Positions 33,063 to 44,468 are shown, counted from the first letter of the stretch. The stretch: DNA of 64,000 bases from Chromatiales bacterium 21-64-14 (GCA_002255365.1 NCBI01000006.1:82742-146741), one strand, 5' to 3'. Translations and numbers: made by a program. Notes: generated by a model not told the origin, from the letters alone.

Positions 33063-34169
33063 ATGTCCCGTGCCGCCCCCGTCTCTGAGGCCTCCGGTAT
33101 GGTGCCGACGCGCTACTGGCATGCGCTGAGCGACGGACGGGTACAGTGCGACGTGTGTCCACGGGCCTGCCGCCTGCACGCGGGCCAGCGCGGCCTGTGT
33201 TTCGTGCGCGCGAACCGGGATGGGGCGGTCGTGCTTACCACGTATGGGCGTTCCAGCGGCTTCTGCATGGACCCCATCGAGAAAAAACCCTTGAACCATT
33301 TTCTGCCCGGCACGCCGGTGCTTTCTTTCGGCACCGCGGGTTGCAATCTGGCCTGCAAGTTCTGCCAGAACTGGGATATCAGCAAATCCCGCGCGGTCGA
33401 CACCCTCGCGGATCAGGCGACGCCGCAGACCCTCGCGCGGGCGGCCCGGGAGCTCGGATGCCGCAGCGTCGCATACACCTACAACGATCCGGTGATTTTC
33501 CTGGAATACATGACTGCCGTGGCGGAGGCGTGCCGCGGATACGGGATCCGTTCAGTGGCGGTTACGGCCGGATACGTCTGCGATGCCCCGCGTCGCGCAC
33601 TATTCAGCCACATTGACGCGGCCAATGTGGATCTCAAGGCGTTCACCGAGCGTTTCTACTGGAAGGTTTGCGGCGGTCATCTGCGTCCGGTGCTCGACAC
33701 GTTGATGTATCTCAGGCACGAGACCCGCGTATGGTTGGAATTGACCACGCTGTTGATTCCCGGCGAGAACGATTCGGACCGGGAATTGAAGGCCATGACG
33801 CGCTGGGTGGTGGAGAATCTGGGTGCGGATGTCCCGCTGCACTTCACGGCGTTCCATCCAGACTGGAAGATGCTGGATCGACCCGCCACGCCGGAAGCTA
33901 CCCTCAAACGGGCGCGTTCTATTGCGCTGGAAAACGGCGTGCGCTACGCCTATACCGGCAATGTCCATGACGAGGACGGCGGCAGTACCTATTGCCACGG
34001 TTGCGGCACGAAACTCATTGGCCGGGACTGGTACGTGATCACCGGCTGGGCCTTGACCGGGGAGGGACGCTGCCCGTCCTGCGGCACGGCCTGCGCCGGG
34101 GTGTTCGAGGCGCGCCCCGGCGACTGGGGAGCCCGGCGCCAGCCGGTGCGTCTCGGGGACTTCGCCTAG
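33063..34169 (+). CDS. amrS: AmmeMemoRadiSam system radical SAM enzyme
   Basis: A radical S-adenosylmethionine enzyme with the [4Fe-4S]-binding CxxxCxxC in 'GCNLACKFCQNWDIS'. From the ATG at 33063 (after GAGGAGA) it has 368 residues. An N-terminal Cys-rich segment 'VQCDVCPRACRLHAGQRGLC' and a C-terminal zinc-ribbon-like pair ('YCHGCGTKLIGRDWY', 'GRCPSCGTACAG') mark the AmrS family. It was once confused with the activase of pyruvate formate-lyase; no glycyl-radical enzyme is nearby. It is divergent from amrB-amrA and so probably shares control with them. Confidence 0.92.
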   Translation: MSRAAPVSEASGMVPTRYWHALSDGRVQCDVCPRACRLHAGQRGLCFVRANRDGAVVLTTYGRSSGFCMDPIEKKPLNHFLPGTPVLSFGTAGCNLACKFCQNWDISKSRAVDTLADQATPQTLARAARELGCRSVAYTYNDPVIFLEYMTAVAEACRGYGIRSVAVTAGYVCDAPRRALFSHIDAANVDLKAFTERFYWKVCGGHLRPVLDTLMYLRHETRVWLELTTLLIPGENDSDRELKAMTRWVVENLGADVPLHFTAFHPDWKMLDRPATPEATLKRARSIALENGVRYAYTGNVHDEDGGSTYCHGCGTKLIGRDWYVITGWALTGEGRCPSCGTACAGVFEARPGDWGARRQPVRLGDFA

Positions 34170-34543
34170 GGCACATGATCTGAGGGTCGCGGAGGGTGGC
34201 GAAGGTCCCGCTGGGATCACGCGGCCCGCGCGCGAACCCAGCCGTTGGTGTGTGTCGGCCCCGGTGCGAGACCCCGCCAGCGCCGGTACCAGCAGGCACG
34301 GCTAGAGCGCCACGGGCGGGCGGTGGATCGGGCGCGCCGGACCGGTTCCGTGGCGCGATCCCCCGGCCACCGTGGGACCTCGTCAGTCGCAGTCGTGAAT
34401 AACACCAACAGATCTGCGCACTCGCCGGCGTTCTGCGCGTCGACGATTACGGCGATGAGTGCGCGCCCGGTATGTAGCTCTTGGGCGTGCCACGGCTACG
34501 GCTGTATCAGGAATCCTCCGGGCTTGGATCCCATGGCATGGGT
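34170..34543 (+). other. Gene-free interval between convergent amrS and glgB
   Basis: About 370 bases with no plausible gene on either strand. Near the glgB end there are two nested short inverted repeats, CCCATG-G-CATGGG and GGCATG-GGTT-CATGCC (about 34530-34551). They lack T tracts, so I cannot call a terminator. Otherwise nothing is seen. Confidence 0.4.
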
Positions 34544-36766
34544 TCATGCCGCGCTTGCAGGCTTGAGTACGATCGCCGCCAGGGGTGGCAGGATGAGCCG
34601 GATCGAATAGGGTTGTCCCATCCAGGGTATCGCCTCCGCTTCCACGCCGGCACCGTTGCCGACGTTGCTCCCTCCGTAGTACTCGGAATCGGAGTTGTGG
34701 ATCTCTCGATAGTAGCCCGGATGGGGCACGCCCAAGCGGTAATCCCGACGCACGACAGGCGTGAAGTTCAGCGCCACGGCCACCAGTTCATGCTCACTCA
34801 GCCGCAGGTAGCTCAGTACCGACTGGGATGCGTCGTGGCAGTCGATCCATTGGAAGCCCCGGGGTTCGAAGTCGTAGCGATGCAGGCTGGGTTCGCGCCG
34901 GTAAAGGTGGTTCAGGTCCTGGACCAGTTGCTGGATTCCGCGATGGTTGGGATAGTCCAGCAGATACCAGTCTAGCGACCGCTCGTGGTTCCATTCGCAG
35001 CCGTGCGCGAACTCGTTGCCCATGAACAGCAGTTTTTTCCCCGGGTAGGTGAACATGTAAGTATAGAGCAGACGCAGGTTGGCGAACCGCTGCCACTCGT
35101 CGCCCGGCATCTTGTCCAGCATGGAGCGCTTGCCGTGCACCACCTCGTCATGGGAAAAAGGCAGGACGAAATTCTCGGTAAAGGCGTACAGCAAACCGAA
35201 AGTGAGCTGATCGTGGTGATAGTGCCGGTGGACGGGGTCCTTGCTTATATAGACCAAGCTGTCGTGCATCCATCCCATGTTCCACTTCATGCTAAATCCG
35301 AGGCCGCCGACCCAGGTGGGGCGGGTTACCTGAGGCCAGGCGGTGGACTCCTCGGCCATCATCAGGGTGCCGGGTTGCTGGCCGTGGGTGACCTGATTGA
35401 GTTGGCGCAGGAATTCGATCGCTTCCAGATTCTCGTTTCCGCCGTAGATGTTCGGGACCCAGTCTCCGGGTTGGCGCGAGTAGTCCAGGTACAACATGGA
35501 GGCCACCGCGTCCACTCGCAGCCCGTCGATGTGCAATTCCTCGAGCCAGAACATCGCGCTAGAGAGCAGGAAGTTGCGCACCTCGTTGCGACCGTAGTTG
35601 AAGATCAGAGTACCCCAGTCGCGGTGTTCGCCGCGGCGCGGATCCTCATGCTCGTAGAGGGCGCTGCCGTCGAACCGGGCCAGGGCATAGGTGTCGCGCG
35701 GGAAATGACCGGGCACCCAGTCCAGAAATACGCCGATCCCTTCCTGATGGCAGCGATCCACGAAATAGCGGAAGTCGTCTGGCGACCCATGGCGGCTGGT
35801 GGGCGCGTAGAAGCCGGTGGCCTGATAACCCCAGGAGGCATCCAGCGGATGCTCGGTGACGGGCAATAATTCGATATGGGTATAACCCAGGGATTTGACA
35901 TGGTCCACCAGCGCGTGGGCCAAGTCCCGGTAATTGAGAAAACCGCCTTCGTCGCGCCGGCGCCAGGACCCCAAGTGGACCTCGTAGACCGACATCGGAG
36001 CGTGCAACCAATCGGTCTCACGCCGCCGGTGCATCCACTCGGCGTCGTTCCACCCGTAGTCGATCGGGTTTTCGACCGCACAAGCAGTGGCAGGGCGTTG
36101 TTCGAAGCGCCGTCCGTAGGGGTCGGTTTTGAGGAACACGGCCCCGCTCTCGCGGTTGCGAATCTCGAACTTGTATAGGAGCCCGGCGCCCAACCCGGGT
36201 AAGAACAATTCCCATACCCCGCTGGAGCCGCGCACGCGCATGGCATGGCGACGCCCGTCCCAGGCGTTGAAATCCCCGACCACGCTAACCCGTTCGGCCC
36301 CCGGTGCCCAGACCGCGAATCTGACCCCGGAAATTCCCTCCACCGCGAGCACGTGGGCGCCGAGGAATCGGTGGGCGTGCCAATGGCGGCCTTCGCCGAA
36401 CAGGTGGAGATCGAAATCCCCGAGTAGAGGAGGAAAGCAGTAGGGGTCGTAGGCTTCGTGTTCCGTGCCCTGGGAATCGTACCAGCGCAGCTGGTAACGG
36501 TCCGGTGTGTGCGCGCCGGAACCGCGCCATTCGAACAGGTCGGTCTCGGGAATCCGTTCGAGGTGCGCGCCGGTCTCGGCGATCCGCACATCGCGAGCGT
36601 CCGGCAGGAATGCGCGTACGATTTCCTGGCCGTCCTCGTGGTGGAGTCCAAGCACGGCAAACGGGTCGTGGTGACGTGCCGCGAGGACCCGCTCCAGGTC
36701 AGTGGACAGGCGGCCGTTAGCGTTTCCTAGGGCGGTCGTCAAGCGTTGGTCCAGGTTCCGGGACAC
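34544..36766 (-). CDS. glgB: GlgB, 1,4-alpha-glucan branching enzyme
   Basis: Makes the alpha-1,6 branches of glycogen. I chose the GTG at 36766 because a GGAGGAC ribosome-binding site lies just upstream (36771-36777 read on the - strand), giving 740 residues, close to the usual ~730. The frame remains open further upstream without such a signal. Order: N-terminal beta domains ('[15 protein letters not shown]', '[18 protein letters not shown]'), then the GH13 barrel with '[17 protein letters not shown]' (nucleophile Asp), 'LMMAEEST' (acid Glu) and '[10 protein letters not shown]', then a C-terminal all-beta domain. Divergent from glgC. Confidence 0.96.
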   Translation of the reverse strand: MSRNLDQRLTTALGNANGRLSTDLERVLAARHHDPFAVLGLHHEDGQEIVRAFLPDARDVRIAETGAHLERIPETDLFEWRGSGAHTPDRYQLRWYDSQGTEHEAYDPYCFPPLLGDFDLHLFGEGRHWHAHRFLGAHVLAVEGISGVRFAVWAPGAERVSVVGDFNAWDGRRHAMRVRGSSGVWELFLPGLGAGLLYKFEIRNRESGAVFLKTDPYGRRFEQRPATACAVENPIDYGWNDAEWMHRRRETDWLHAPMSVYEVHLGSWRRRDEGGFLNYRDLAHALVDHVKSLGYTHIELLPVTEHPLDASWGYQATGFYAPTSRHGSPDDFRYFVDRCHQEGIGVFLDWVPGHFPRDTYALARFDGSALYEHEDPRRGEHRDWGTLIFNYGRNEVRNFLLSSAMFWLEELHIDGLRVDAVASMLYLDYSRQPGDWVPNIYGGNENLEAIEFLRQLNQVTHGQQPGTLMMAEESTAWPQVTRPTWVGGLGFSMKWNMGWMHDSLVYISKDPVHRHYHHDQLTFGLLYAFTENFVLPFSHDEVVHGKRSMLDKMPGDEWQRFANLRLLYTYMFTYPGKKLLFMGNEFAHGCEWNHERSLDWYLLDYPNHRGIQQLVQDLNHLYRREPSLHRYDFEPRGFQWIDCHDASQSVLSYLRLSEHELVAVALNFTPVVRRDYRLGVPHPGYYREIHNSDSEYYGGSNVGNGAGVEAEAIPWMGQPYSIRLILPPLAAIVLKPASAA

Positions 36767-37015
36767 GCCGTCCTCCGTGGGTGACAAAGCCCTGAAAATT
36801 GATGGTACCATAGATGGGGCTCGGAAGATTCGTGGGCGCCGGTGGGACCGGTCCGGGTGGACACGCATCACACACAGGTGGGGCGTTGCGTCAGCTGCGG
36901 GCCGGAGCTTGGGTTCCCGGGCTGGCCACTGCGGTCCGGACGGACCATTGCCGACCCCGCCGGTGTGCCAGGCCGGCCCAGATTCCAGCTGCAACCCACC
37001 AAGGGCAGGCTCAGG

Positions 37016-38284
37016 ATGAACCTAGATTCGACGCCCCGCTTCGTCAGTCTGCTGACCCGGGATACCTTGGCGTTGATCCTCGCCGGTGGGCGCGGCTCGC
37101 GGCTTAAACACATGACCATGTGGCGAGCCAAGCCTGCGGTACCCTTCGGCGGGAAGTTCCGCATCATCGATTTTCCCCTTTCCAACTGTATCAATTCCGG
37201 GATCCGTCGTATCGGCGTCCTGTCCCAGTACAAGGCCCACTCCCTGATTCAACACATCCAGAAGGGGTGGGGATTCCTGCGCGGCGAATTCGGCGAGTTC
37301 GTCGAGCTGCTGCCTGCCCAGCAGCGCATCACCGCTTCCTGGTACTCCGGGACCGCCGACGCGGTCTATCAGAATATCGACATCATCCGCGGGCATGATC
37401 CCGGGTATGTGCTGATCCTGGCCGGTGACCACGTCTACAAAATGGACTACGGCCCGATGATCGCCCACCATGTGGATTCCGGCGCGGATCTTACCGTGGG
37501 CTGCATCGAAGTCCCGGTGGAGCGTGCCCGGGCCTTCGGTGTGATGAGCGTAGACACGGATGGGCGCGTGGTCCGGTTCAGCGAGAAGCCCGAGCATCCG
37601 CAGCCGATCCCCGGCCGCGAAGACCGGGCCCTGGCTTCCATGGGCATCTATGTGTTCAATACCCGGTTCCTGTATGAGCAGCTGATCCGGGACGCGGATC
37701 TGACCGATTCCACCCACGACTTTGGAAAAGATATCCTACCGTCGGTAATCAACCGCTACCGCGTGGTGGCCTATCCGTTCCGCGATGTGCAAAGTGGGCG
37801 CCAGAGCTACTGGCGGGACGTGGGGACCGTGGATGCCTACTGGGAGGCGAACCTGGAGTTGATCGGTGTCACGCCGGAGCTCAATTTGTACGATGAACGC
37901 TGGCCCATATGGACCTATCAGGAACAGTTGCCCCCGGCGAAGTTCGTCTTCGACAACGATGACCGCCGCGGGATGGCGGTGGATACCATGGTGTCCGGCG
38001 GCTGTTTGATCTCCGGGTCGACGGTGCGGCATTCATTGCTGTTCTCCAACGTCAAGGTTCATTCCCACGCGCTGGTGGAGGATTCGGTGGTGCTCCCGGA
38101 CGTGGATATCGGGTGTCATGCGCGGGTCCGCCGTGCCGTGATCGATCGCGGCTGCCGGATTCCCGAAGGAATGGTCATCGGTGAGGATCCGGAAGAGGAC
38201 GCCAAGCGGTTCTACGTTTCAGAGAAGGGGGTTACGCTCGTGATCCCGGAAATGCTCGGGCAGGTCCGCCACTATGTCCGGTGA
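37016..38284 (+). CDS. glgC: GlgC, glucose-1-phosphate adenylyltransferase
   Basis: Makes ADP-glucose, the committed step of bacterial glycogen synthesis. The 422-residue product has the nucleotidyltransferase signature '[15 protein letters not shown]', '[20 protein letters not shown]' and the C-terminal left-handed beta-helix repeats that carry allosteric sites. The start at 37016 follows an imperfect AGGCTCAGG. The 249 bases between glgB and glgC must hold both promoters; I see no clear -35/-10 pair there. The stop overlaps the GH57 gene by 11 bases. No glycogen synthase (glgA) is in the window. Confidence 0.96.
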   Translation: MNLDSTPRFVSLLTRDTLALILAGGRGSRLKHMTMWRAKPAVPFGGKFRIIDFPLSNCINSGIRRIGVLSQYKAHSLIQHIQKGWGFLRGEFGEFVELLPAQQRITASWYSGTADAVYQNIDIIRGHDPGYVLILAGDHVYKMDYGPMIAHHVDSGADLTVGCIEVPVERARAFGVMSVDTDGRVVRFSEKPEHPQPIPGREDRALASMGIYVFNTRFLYEQLIRDADLTDSTHDFGKDILPSVINRYRVVAYPFRDVQSGRQSYWRDVGTVDAYWEANLELIGVTPELNLYDERWPIWTYQEQLPPAKFVFDNDDRRGMAVDTMVSGGCLISGSTVRHSLLFSNVKVHSHALVEDSVVLPDVDIGCHARVRRAVIDRGCRIPEGMVIGEDPEEDAKRFYVSEKGVTLVIPEMLGQVRHYVR

Positions 38285-39989
38285 GCCGCGCCTCAAGGTG
38301 GTGCTGTGCTGGCACATGCATCAGCCGCAGTATCGCGACCTGATCCGCGACAGTTACCAGTTGCCGTGGACCTACCTGCACGGGATCAAAGACTACGTGG
38401 ATATGGCCGCGCACCTGGAGGCGGTGCCGGCGGCGCGGGCGGTGGTCAATTTCGCGCCGGTGTTGCTGGAGCAGATCGAAGACTATGCGCGGCAGGTGCG
38501 CGCTCATCTGGAAAACGGCGCGCAGATTCGCGACCCGCTGCTGGCGGCACTCGCCGGCCCGGACGGTCCTTCCGGGTCCGAGGCGCGGGCCGATCTGATC
38601 GCCGCTTGCCTGCGGGCCAATCCCAATCGCCTTATCGGCCGGTTTCCGGCCTACCAACGCCTGGTCGAACTGGCGCATTGTCTAGGGGATATCTCCGCGG
38701 GCGTGGAATACGCCAGCGACCAGTATCTCGCGGATCTGCTGGTGTGGTACCACCTGGCGTGGACCGGCGAGACCGTGCGGCGCCAGGACACCCGGATCAA
38801 GCGCCTCGAGAACAAGGCGACAGGATACACCCTGGCCGATCGTCGCCAGTTGCTTGGGGTGATCGGCGAGCAGTTGTCCGGGCTCATTGGGCGTTACCGG
38901 GTCCTCGCCGAGCGCGGCCAAGTGGAGTTGGCGGTCAGCCCCTACGCCCATCCTATCCTGCCGTTATTGTTGGAGCTGGGCTGCGCACGCGAGGCCTTGC
39001 CCGACGTGCCGTTACCGATGCTAGAGGGCTATCCCGGAGGCCGGGACCGGGCCCGCTGGCATGTGCGCGCGGCCATCGAGTGTTTTGAACGGCATTTCGG
39101 CATGCTTCCCAAGGGGTGCTGGCCGTCGGAGGGTGGGGTCAGCCAAGCCACGCTGAAGCTGCTGGAAGAACACGGGTTCCAGTGGACGGCGAGCGGGCAG
39201 GGCGTGTTGGCGAACAGCTGCAACCGGCGTTCCGGGGCCGCCACGGATCCGGAGGGGGCCTATACGGTGCATCAGCCCTACCGCTTGAAGGACGGGCGCA
39301 TCGCGTGCTTTTTCCGTGACGATGGCTTGTCGGATCTGATCGGCTTCACCTATTCCGATTGGCACGCGGACGATGCGGTGGCCAATCTGGTGCATCACCT
39401 GGAGGCGATCGCCGGGGCCTCGCGTGAGCGGCCGAATGCGGTGGTGTCCATTGTGCTGGACGGAGAAAACGCCTGGGAGTACTACCCGGAAAACGGGTAT
39501 CATTTTCTGAGCGCCTTGTACCGGCGTCTCGCGGAGCACCCGCAACTGGAACTCACCACGTTCTCCGCTGCCCTGGCTGGATCGGGGCCGCCTGCCGAAC
39601 TACCGCGTCTGGTCGCCGGCAGCTGGGTGTACGGTACGTTTTCCACCTGGATCGGCGATCCCGACAAAAATCGCGGTTGGGATATGCTGGGGGCCGCCAA
39701 GCGCACCTATGACGCGGCGTTTGCCTCCGGCCAACTGAGCGACGAGCAATGCGCCAAGGCCCTGGAGCAGTTGGCGATCTGCGAGGGTTCCGACTGGTTC
39801 TGGTGGTTCGGCGACTATAATCCCGCGGACACGGTGCGGGACTTCGACAGTCTTTACCGCCGGCACCTGTCCGCCCTGTACCGGTTCCTGGGCAAGGAGC
39901 CGCCATCCTATCTGGACCAGCCGTTCACCCACGGTGGCGGCGCACCGCGGGCGGGTGGGACCATGCGCCCGGGTCAGGCCCAGTCGTGA
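38274..39989 (+). CDS. GH57 family alpha-glucan enzyme
   Basis: Glycoside hydrolase family 57 protein of 571 residues. The N-terminal barrel opens with '[16 protein letters not shown]'. The catalytic Glu is in '[20 protein letters not shown]' and the acid Asp in '[13 protein letters not shown]'. GH57 members include amylases, 4-alpha-glucanotransferases and branching enzymes; this one fits the broad alpha-amylase/alpha-mannosidase group and its exact action cannot be read off. Overlap with both glgC and malQ shows it belongs to glycogen turnover. No signal peptide, so it acts in the cytoplasm. Confidence 0.9.
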   Translation: MSGEPRLKVVLCWHMHQPQYRDLIRDSYQLPWTYLHGIKDYVDMAAHLEAVPAARAVVNFAPVLLEQIEDYARQVRAHLENGAQIRDPLLAALAGPDGPSGSEARADLIAACLRANPNRLIGRFPAYQRLVELAHCLGDISAGVEYASDQYLADLLVWYHLAWTGETVRRQDTRIKRLENKATGYTLADRRQLLGVIGEQLSGLIGRYRVLAERGQVELAVSPYAHPILPLLLELGCAREALPDVPLPMLEGYPGGRDRARWHVRAAIECFERHFGMLPKGCWPSEGGVSQATLKLLEEHGFQWTASGQGVLANSCNRRSGAATDPEGAYTVHQPYRLKDGRIACFFRDDGLSDLIGFTYSDWHADDAVANLVHHLEAIAGASRERPNAVVSIVLDGENAWEYYPENGYHFLSALYRRLAEHPQLELTTFSAALAGSGPPAELPRLVAGSWVYGTFSTWIGDPDKNRGWDMLGAAKRTYDAAFASGQLSDEQCAKALEQLAICEGSDWFWWFGDYNPADTVRDFDSLYRRHLSALYRFLGKEPPSYLDQPFTHGGGAPRAGGTMRPGQAQS

Positions 39990-41464
39990 CGGAGGCGGGA
40001 GAGGTCCTGGACCGGCGCCGCGCCGGTGTGTTGCTGCATCCTACCTCGCTACCCGGCCCGGATCCCAGCGGCAATCTAGGTCCGGATGCCTACTGGTTCG
40101 TCAACTTCCTGCAGGACGCAGGCTTCGGAGTTTGGCAGACCCTGCCATTGGGCCCGACCCACGAGGACGGCTCTCCCTACCAGTGTCTGTCGGTGAACGC
40201 CGGCGACCCGCGGCTGATCAGCCGCACCTTGCTTGTCCAGTGGGGTTGGCTGGACGCAGCCGATCCCGCTTTCGGCGACCCGCGGCTGGCCTGTGTCGCT
40301 GCGTGCGCCGGTTTCATGTCCCGCGCCAACGGGGCGGAGCGTGCCGAATACGACGTATTTCTTGCGGAGAGCGCCGATTGGCTGGAGGACTACGCCCTGT
40401 TTCAGGCCTTGCGCGACGCCCACGACGGCAAGCCTTGGAACCAATGGCCGCGCGGCCAGCGCGACCGCGCTCCCAAGGCCCTGTCGCGTGTGCGGCGCGA
40501 ATTGGGCGACGCGATCGAGCGGATCCGCTTCACGCAATTCCTGTTCCATCGTCAATGGCGGTTGCTGCGCACCTATGCCAACGAGCGCGGCATTCTGCTG
40601 TTTGGTGATCTGCCGATCTTCGTGTCCTACGACAGCGCGGAGGTGTGGGCGCAGCGCGAGTATTTCGCGCTGGATGAACACGGGTGTCCAGTAACCATTG
40701 CCGGGGTGCCCCCCGACTACTTCTCGGCTACCGGCCAGCGTTGGGGCAACCCGCACTACCGCTGGGACCGGATGGAAGGAGATGGGTTCCGATGGTGGGT
40801 GCAGCGGGTCGGTACCCAGAGCAAGCGGTTCGATCTGATGCGCATCGACCACTTCCGTGGCTTCGAGGCGTATTGGGAAATCGCGGCGGATGCGCCCACC
40901 GCGATGGAAGGGCGCTGGGTACAGGCGCCTGGCGACGCCTTGTTCCGGACCCTGCAGAAGACGTTGGGTCCACGCATCCCCTTGGTAGCCGAGGACCTGG
41001 GACTGATCACGCCCCAGGTGGAGGCCCTGCGCCAGCGTTACGGCTTCCCGGGCATGAAGGTTCTGCAGTTCGCCTTCGACGGGGCGCCTGACAACCCCTA
41101 CCTTCCGCACCGGCACGAAGAGAACGGCGTGGTCTATACCGGGACCCACGACAACAACACGAGTCTGGGCTGGTTTGATGGGCTGCCGGAGGACGGGCGC
41201 CACGCGGTGCGGGAATATCTCGGCCATCCCTCGGAGCCGATGCCCTGGCCCTTGATCCGCAGCGCGCTGGCCTCGGTGGCGCGTTTGGCGGTACTGCCTC
41301 TTCAGGACGTGCTGTGCCTCGGTGCGGACCACCGGATGAACCGGCCTGGGACCACGCACGGAAACTGGCGCTGGCGGTTTGCCTGGGACTGGTTTCCCCA
41401 GGACGCGGCGTCGCGTATGCGCCACCTGATCCGGCTCTACGGACGCGTGCCTGCGAACGGTTGA
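39986..41464 (+). CDS. malQ: MalQ, 4-alpha-glucanotransferase
   Basis: Amylomaltase that shuffles short maltodextrins, GH77 family. The GTG start overlaps the GH57 stop. The 492-residue product has the conserved 'RRRAGVLLHPTSLPGP', 'RFDLMRIDHFRGFEAYWEI' (catalytic Asp), 'LVAEDLGLIT' (Glu) and 'VYTGTHDNNTSLGW' blocks. With glgP it would recycle branched limit dextrins during glycogen breakdown. Confidence 0.95.
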   Translation: MTEAGEVLDRRRAGVLLHPTSLPGPDPSGNLGPDAYWFVNFLQDAGFGVWQTLPLGPTHEDGSPYQCLSVNAGDPRLISRTLLVQWGWLDAADPAFGDPRLACVAACAGFMSRANGAERAEYDVFLAESADWLEDYALFQALRDAHDGKPWNQWPRGQRDRAPKALSRVRRELGDAIERIRFTQFLFHRQWRLLRTYANERGILLFGDLPIFVSYDSAEVWAQREYFALDEHGCPVTIAGVPPDYFSATGQRWGNPHYRWDRMEGDGFRWWVQRVGTQSKRFDLMRIDHFRGFEAYWEIAADAPTAMEGRWVQAPGDALFRTLQKTLGPRIPLVAEDLGLITPQVEALRQRYGFPGMKVLQFAFDGAPDNPYLPHRHEENGVVYTGTHDNNTSLGWFDGLPEDGRHAVREYLGHPSEPMPWPLIRSALASVARLAVLPLQDVLCLGADHRMNRPGTTHGNWRWRFAWDWFPQDAASRMRHLIRLYGRVPANG

Positions 41465-41733
41465 CACCCAGCGACGCCGGCGTCGTGCGCGGCCGATTGG
41501 ATCAAGCCCGCACGAGCGTCCGCAGAATCGCGTCACAAAGCCCGAGATGTTTCCTGTGGCGCGCGCATTCGCCGGCGTGCCAGGTCCGGGTAGAGTTCGC
41601 CGAGGGCCCGCGATCGGCTGTCACGGCCCACGACACGGGCATGAAAACGGCGTAACCCGCGCCGCTTGCGCACCCCGCAGGCGTGGGCGATGACCCCGAT
41701 TTTGTGCAGCAGATTGGTGACGCGTATTGAGCG

Positions 41734-44292
41734 CTACAACCAGACCATGCAGCCGGTCTCGAAGGGATGGCCGAGCAGCTGGTGGTAGGGGTACATCCGC
41801 AGCTTGTAGCACATCAGCCCGGAGAGGCTCGGGTGAAAGTTCAACCCGAACACCGTTTCCCCTTTCACGCGCTCGCCCTCGGGTTCCAGTTGCAGGCGCT
41901 CGTGGAGCTGAAACTCTCCGTTCAGCGACTCGGTGCCCACCAGGCACTCCACTACCACGTCGCGCGTGTCCAGGCCGCTGAGTTGCGCCGCGACCCGGAT
42001 CGGCAGGGGATCGCCCGCTGCGATTTCCTGAGGTGTCACGTCGATGCGGCGCAACGACACTTTTTGCCAAGCGCGTTCGATCTTCTTCTTCCATGTCGCC
42101 AGTTCACGGGCGGGCGCGCCGCCGTTCTCCGACAAGAGGCGTGAATGCCGCCGCGCCGGCCCGTAGTACTCCGTCACGTAGTTCATCACCATGCGTTCCG
42201 CGCTGAATCTGGGCATCAGGGATTTGACCGACGCCTTGGACATGCGCACCCAGCCTTCGGAGTAGCCATGGCTGTTACGATTGTAATAGAGCGGAATTAC
42301 CTGGTGCTCGAGGATGTCGAGCAGCTCCTGGGCTTCCTCCCGGTTGCGGTAGCTGGCATCGAATCCGGGCCCGTGGGGCGTGATGGCCCAGCCGTTCTCG
42401 CCGTTGTAACCCTCGCCCCACCAGCCGTCCAGCACACTGAGGTTGAGTACGCCGTTGATGCCGGCCTTCTGTCCTGACGTCCCGCTTGCCTCCAGGGGGT
42501 ATTCCGGAGTATTGACCCACACGTCCACGCCGGTGACCAGTTTGCGTCCCAGCGCCAGGTCATAACCCTCCAGTAACACGATCTTGCCCTCAAACTCAGG
42601 ACGCAGGGAGAACTCGTGGATAACCTGGATCAGGTGCTGGCCCGGCAGGTCGTTCGGATGTGCCTTGCCGGCGAATATCAATACCACCGGACGTTCCGGA
42701 TGGTTCAGGATCCGCGCCAACCGTTCGGGGTCGCTGAACAGCAGGGTCGCGCGCTTGTAGGTGGCGAACCGGCGCGCGAAGCCCAGAGTGAGGATGTTGA
42801 TCTCCTCGGGCGAGAGGTAGCGCGTGAGGCGTTCGATCTGGGATGCGCTGCATCCGTTGCGGCGATGCTGCATCACCGCACGGCGGCGCACGTCGGTCAG
42901 GAATTCCGATTTCAATGACTGGCGCAGGCTCCAGTAGCTGTAGTTCGGGATCTCGTCAATCCGTTCCCAATACACCTCGTTGAGTAGTTCGCTGCGCCAT
43001 TCGCTGCCCAGACGCATGTCCAGCAGGTTCACCCATTCACGCGCCAGGAAAGTCGGCACATGGACGCCGTTGGTCACGTAGCGGATCGGGTTCTCATCGG
43101 GTGGGATCTGCGGCCACACGTAGCCCTCCATGCGCGACGCGACCGAGCCATGGATGCGGCTCACGCCGTTCTGGGAACGCGAGCCACGCATCGCCAGAGC
43201 CGTCATGTTGAAACCACCCTGGTTGTTGGGACTCGCCCCCAGGGACAGGAACTGCTCCATTTCGATCCCTAGTTGGGCGGCGAATCCGCTCAGGTAGGTG
43301 CTGGCCAGACTATGGTCGAAGATGTCGTGGCCAGCGGGTACCGGAGTGTGGGTGGTGAATACGGTGGCGCTGGCAACGCGTTCAAATGCGCTGTCGAAGT
43401 CCATGCCTTCGCTGACGTACTCCCGACAGCGTTCCAGGATCTGGAACGCCGGGTGGCCTTCGTTTATGTGCCATACGGTCGGATTGAGGCCCAATGCACG
43501 CAGGGCCCGTACGCCGCCGATGCCCAGCACGATTTCCTGCTGGATCCGGGTGACGTTGTCGCCCCCATACAGCTGGTAGGTTATGGAACGGTCCGCATCG
43601 CCATTCTGATCCGTGTCGCTGTCCAGCAGGTAGAGGCGGATATGCCCGACTCGCGCCTGCCATACCCGCAGAACCACCTGGCGCCCGGATAATTCCACGT
43701 GCACGCGCAGTTCCGCGCCGCTGGCGTCCCGGGCCGGCTCGGCCGGGAGGTCGGCGAACGCGGTGGGATGGTAATGGGCCACCTGATTGCCATGTCCATC
43801 GATGGTCTGGGTGAAGTAGCCCTGGCGGTAGAGCATGCCTACCGCGACGAAGGGCAGGCCGAGGTCGCCCGCCGCCTTGCAGTGGTCGCCGGCCAGGATG
43901 CCGAGACCGCCGGAATAGATCGGCAGGCTTTCATGCAGTCCGAATTCAGCGCAGAAATAGGCTACCAGGTCCGTTTCCGGGTCGAGATGTTGTTCGATTC
44001 CGCTGCGCACCTCTTCGCGTTGGTAGGTGTCATAGACCGACAGTGCCCGGTTGTACTCTTCCAGGTAGATGCGGTCCTCGGACGCGTCATCCAGGCGCTG
44101 CTGCGCGACCTGGCGCAGGAACACCTTGGGGTTGTGACCGCAGCGGTCCCACAGCTCTGGATCAAGACGATAGAATAGTCCGCGCACCTGCCGGTTCCAG
44201 CTGTACATGAGGTCGCTGGCGAGTTCCTGGAGACGCGCAAGGCGTTCTGGGATCCGCGGCTGTATTTCCAAGTGGTATCGGGTGCCGGTCAT
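41734..44292 (-). CDS. glgP: GlgP, alpha-glucan phosphorylase (GT35)
   Basis: Releases glucose-1-phosphate from glycogen. The 852-residue protein is of the short bacterial type with an N-terminal DUF3417 segment ('SDLMYSWNRQVRGLFYRLDP'). The core includes 'YFCAEFGLHESLPIYSGGLG', 'WHINEGHPAF' and 'FARRFATYKRATLLF', and the pyridoxal-phosphate site lies around 'PEYPLEASGTSGQKAGINGV'. Convergent with malQ across 269 bases in which I see nothing. The upstream tRNA-Leu is on the same strand about 176 bases before its start. Confidence 0.95.
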   Translation of the reverse strand: MTGTRYHLEIQPRIPERLARLQELASDLMYSWNRQVRGLFYRLDPELWDRCGHNPKVFLRQVAQQRLDDASEDRIYLEEYNRALSVYDTYQREEVRSGIEQHLDPETDLVAYFCAEFGLHESLPIYSGGLGILAGDHCKAAGDLGLPFVAVGMLYRQGYFTQTIDGHGNQVAHYHPTAFADLPAEPARDASGAELRVHVELSGRQVVLRVWQARVGHIRLYLLDSDTDQNGDADRSITYQLYGGDNVTRIQQEIVLGIGGVRALRALGLNPTVWHINEGHPAFQILERCREYVSEGMDFDSAFERVASATVFTTHTPVPAGHDIFDHSLASTYLSGFAAQLGIEMEQFLSLGASPNNQGGFNMTALAMRGSRSQNGVSRIHGSVASRMEGYVWPQIPPDENPIRYVTNGVHVPTFLAREWVNLLDMRLGSEWRSELLNEVYWERIDEIPNYSYWSLRQSLKSEFLTDVRRRAVMQHRRNGCSASQIERLTRYLSPEEINILTLGFARRFATYKRATLLFSDPERLARILNHPERPVVLIFAGKAHPNDLPGQHLIQVIHEFSLRPEFEGKIVLLEGYDLALGRKLVTGVDVWVNTPEYPLEASGTSGQKAGINGVLNLSVLDGWWGEGYNGENGWAITPHGPGFDASYRNREEAQELLDILEHQVIPLYYNRNSHGYSEGWVRMSKASVKSLMPRFSAERMVMNYVTEYYGPARRHSRLLSENGGAPARELATWKKKIERAWQKVSLRRIDVTPQEIAAGDPLPIRVAAQLSGLDTRDVVVECLVGTESLNGEFQLHERLQLEPEGERVKGETVFGLNFHPSLSGLMCYKLRMYPYHQLLGHPFETGCMVWL

Positions 44293-44468
44293 AAGCGTAT
44301 CGGTGTCTTTCCGTCTATGGAGAATCTTGGGCCGCGTGGGCCGAGGAGCCTGCGGCGCCGGGGTCCGTGCGGAACACGCCGGTTATCCTGTTGGGCGGAC
44401 CTGCTAGCTGCTGCGGGTGCCGGTTGGGACCGCCGTGGTGGATGTTACCACCATTGCGAATTCACGGA

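Noticed and set aside
44430..44468. Inverted repeat GGTGG/CCACC behind tRNA-Leu as a terminator
   Set aside because: No T run follows on the - strand, so I cannot support termination there.
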